Source: a virus. Taken from it: a stretch of DNA of 28,503 bases. The translations under genes were made by a program, and so were the position numbers. Shown here one piece after another: positions 26,901 to 28,503 of the stretch. Numbering within the stretch: the first letter of the stretch is position 1; each line of letters starts with the position of its first letter. The notes beneath the pieces were generated by a model, which saw nothing but the letters and a program-made list of their open reading frames with translations, made no database searches and was not told the DNA's origin. Location: positions 1 to 28,503 of IMG/VR virus record IMGVR_UViG_3300044990_000273. One strand, 5' to 3'.

Positions 26901-26953
26901 TGCAGGATATTTACGAACACCAAACAGAATGGCAAAGAGTGAAGAATTTATAA
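26900..26953 (+). CDS. 17-residue peptide overlapping the small terminase start
   Basis: TAATG coupling at 26898-26902 starts a 17-residue peptide, MQDIYEHQTEWQRVKNL, that ends 25 bases inside the small terminase gene. Together with the previous peptide it makes a chain of coupled starts leading into the terminase. It is too short to call with confidence. Confidence 0.2.
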   Translation: MQDIYEHQTEWQRVKNL

Positions 26954-27378
26954 CAAGCCTACCAGAATACGCTCAAAAATATGTTGAGGTATGTTTAAAC
27001 CATTCTAAAGAAGTGGCAACAGGTAGCGGAAAGATAGTTAACCAAAGGGAAAGGCATATACCTACAATAGCGTTCTTTTTGAATATATGGCTTCCAATGA
27101 ACTTGGGTGATACAATTGCTAGGAAGACTTATTACGAGTGGTTAAAAGGCGATTGTGAGCAAAAAAGTAACACTATAAAAAAGATAGACGATTTATTTTG
27201 TTCTTTAGCCGTTGATATTGTTGCAAATGAGGGCAAAGGTATATTCTATGCAAAGAATAAATTAGGCATGACTGATAAGGTCGAAGCTAAGAATGAGAAT
27301 ACTAATATAGAAATCAAAGCAGAGTTTGGTAGTAAAGTTATACAGTCCACACGAGAATCAGGCGAAGATACACCGTAG
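26929..27378 (+). CDS. terS: Terminase small subunit
   Basis: This 149-residue protein has an N-terminal helical part with LPEYAQKYVEVCLNHSKEV. It has a central helix-turn-helix-like segment (LNIWLPMNLGDTIARKTYYE) and a C-terminal oligomerisation-like region (VANEGKGIFYAKNKLGMTDK), followed by an acidic tail. This matches terminase small subunits of Bacteroidetes phages, which bind the packaging site and load the large subunit. The large-subunit gene starts within its last codons, with a 53-base overlap. The start at 26929 (ATGGCAAAGAG) begins with a normal helix. The packaging site itself could not be identified. Confidence 0.75.
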   Translation: MAKSEEFITSLPEYAQKYVEVCLNHSKEVATGSGKIVNQRERHIPTIAFFLNIWLPMNLGDTIARKTYYEWLKGDCEQKSNTIKKIDDLFCSLAVDIVANEGKGIFYAKNKLGMTDKVEAKNENTNIEIKAEFGSKVIQSTRESGEDTP

Positions 27379-28503
27379 TATTAATGAAGAGCATTACAAA
27401 TACTATGCTCTTAATATTGGTAGGCAGTTTGGCAAATCTTTACTTGGTATCAATCAATCCTTACATTGGTTCTTTAACGTACCTAATTGTAAAATAGGCT
27501 GGGTTAGTCCTGTGTATAAACAATGTAAGAAAGTATTTAAAGATATTGATTCAGCATTTTCAAACAATCAAAACGTATTTAAAGATAAAAACAAAACCGA
27601 TCTAATTTTAATAGGTCATAACAATTCATCTTTAAATTTTTATTCAGCAGAAAGTTACGATAGTGCAAGGGGTGAAACATTCGACTTTCTTATTATGGAT
27701 GAGTTTGCATTCCAACCTGAAGACGCTTGGACTTCTGTATTTAGAGCAACCGTTTTAGTTAGAGGTCAAAAAGTATTATTCCTTTCAACTCCTTTTGGTA
27801 AAAACCATTTCTATAAAATACATTCTTTAGACGGTGTAAATGATAATTACAAGTCATTTACAATGACCTCTTATGACAATCCATTAATTAACCCAACTGA
27901 AATAGATGACGCTAGGCTAACACTTCCTGAAAATGTATTTAGGCAGGAATACTTAGCTGAGTTTATAGACGGTGGCACGGGTGTGTTTGTTGGCGTAGTA
28001 GTTAATGATTCACCAAGTGGAGCTGAGCAATACTATGCAGGAATAGATTTAGGTAGGGCAGATGACTACACCGTTTTAACTGTTCTTAATTCTAAAGGTC
28101 AAACCGTTTATTGTAATAGGTGGCGGCATAACACTTGGTCAAACATTATAAACGATTTAATGCCACATTTAACTAAATGGAACGCTATGTGCTATGTTGA
28201 GGTAAATAGTATTGGCGATGTTCTTTATGAGCAAATAAGAGCAAGGTACAACCGAGTAGAGCCATTTTACACCACCTCAAAAAGTAAGCAGGATATTATT
28301 GAGGGTTTACAAGTGGCGGTCCAAAACAAAGAATTTAGTATATTAGATTTAGATTGGCTTAAAAAGGAATTTGATGTGTTTACTTATGAGTACTCACAAA
28401 AGACACGTAGCATAAAATACTCAGCGCCAAAGGGTTTTCACGATGACGGTGTTATGAGTTGTGCTATTGCTTACCATGCTTTAAAGACTTTAAAAAATAC
28501 AGG
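27326..28503 (+). CDS. terL: Terminase large subunit, TTG start, C-terminus cut by window edge
   Basis: The frame has no ATG before its conserved core, and a stop at 27308 limits it. I therefore start at TTG 27326, which gives a normal N-terminus (VVKLYSPHENQAKIHRSINE). The packaging ATPase shows Walker A GRQFGKS near residue 32 and Walker B FLIMDEFAF near 118, followed by the STPFGK coupling motif. The headful nuclease domain shows YAGIDLGRADDY near 237, EVNSIGD and the last catalytic Asp in HDDGVMS near 373. The frame is open to the window end, 392 codons, so few residues are missing. It pumps DNA into the prohead through the portal at 3244. Confidence 0.85.
   Translation, partial: MVVKLYSPHENQAKIHRSINEEHYKYYALNIGRQFGKSLLGINQSLHWFFNVPNCKIGWVSPVYKQCKKVFKDIDSAFSNNQNVFKDKNKTDLILIGHNNSSLNFYSAESYDSARGETFDFLIMDEFAFQPEDAWTSVFRATVLVRGQKVLFLSTPFGKNHFYKIHSLDGVNDNYKSFTMTSYDNPLINPTEIDDARLTLPENVFRQEYLAEFIDGGTGVFVGVVVNDSPSGAEQYYAGIDLGRADDYTVLTVLNSKGQTVYCNRWRHNTWSNIINDLMPHLTKWNAMCYVEVNSIGDVLYEQIRARYNRVEPFYTTSKSKQDIIEGLQVAVQNKEFSILDLDWLKKEFDVFTYEYSQKTRSIKYSAPKGFHDDGVMSCAIAYHALKTLKNT

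Noticed and set aside
1-28503. Lysogeny module, tRNA genes, insertion sequences or CRISPR array
   Set aside because: No integrase, excisionase, CI-like repressor, cloverleaf, transposase or spaced repeats were recognised by eye on either strand.

Overview
This window is part of a tailed-phage genome (Caudoviricetes) from a Bacteroidetes host, most likely a Flavobacteriia-type host. The DNA is AT-rich with densely packed genes that often overlap by 1 to 17 bases. Shine-Dalgarno sites are not obvious. Several promoters match the Bacteroidetes form TTTG - about 20 bases - TAnnTTTG. Both ends cut genes: the N-terminus of an XkdF-like protease is missing at the left edge and the C-terminus of the large terminase is missing at the right edge. 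The window is therefore one piece of a longer or circularly permuted genome. No integrase, tRNA, rRNA, CRISPR array or insertion sequence was recognised.

Layout. (1) 1-8264, + strand, virion genes: prohead protease, scaffold-like protein, major capsid protein, two small structural proteins, a long portal protein with extra C-terminal domains, an intruding GIY-YIG homing endonuclease gene, head-tail connector and completion proteins, and a tail-fibre-like protein. (2) 8283-9937, + strand, lysis region: small membrane proteins, an M15 peptidase endolysin and a 3TM-type holin, closed by a bidirectional terminator. Two convergent minus-strand genes follow, one a small lipoprotein. (3) 10496-10650, divergent promoter region with a perfect 16-bp palindrome over the rightward -33 element. 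(4) 10651-17092, early genes: RHH regulator, GIY-YIG nuclease, tiny membrane proteins, DUF3127-type ssDNA-binding protein, ERF annealing protein, Gp157-like protein, a PAPS-reductase-like PP-loop enzyme, a DUF1599-like protein, a minus-strand pair including a metallophosphoesterase, and a RusA resolvase. (5) 17216-20302, a cassette with an IbrA/IbrB-like pair (DUF3440 PP-loop enzyme and ParB-like protein) and a PD-(D/E)XK nuclease. (6) 20412-22846, replication: a DUF6291-like initiator whose gene carries iteron-like repeats, and a TOPRIM primase-helicase. (7) 22849-26820: sigma-like factor, small membrane proteins, a lipoprotein and three glycosyltransferase-like genes. (8) 26929-28503, small and large terminase.

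The genes make a coherent lytic programme. An RHH-controlled early operon leads into recombination (ERF with a PD-(D/E)XK nuclease, RusA, SSB) and replication (initiator with primase-helicase). A phage sigma-like factor could then turn on packaging and virion genes.

The strongest unexplained signal is a repeated 5' leader architecture in front of three separate operons (about 12779-12871, 17122-17202 and 20320-20399). Each has a promoter, a short 5' hairpin, an A/T-rich spacer, and a terminator-like hairpin ending in a T tract 12 to 13 bases before the start codon. In each, the 5' loop is complementary to the apical loop of the terminator hairpin over 10, 6 or 7 bases. The three paired sequences differ but the complementarity is kept, which suggests a selected kissing-loop or pseudoknot regulator. 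I cannot match it to a described RNA family.
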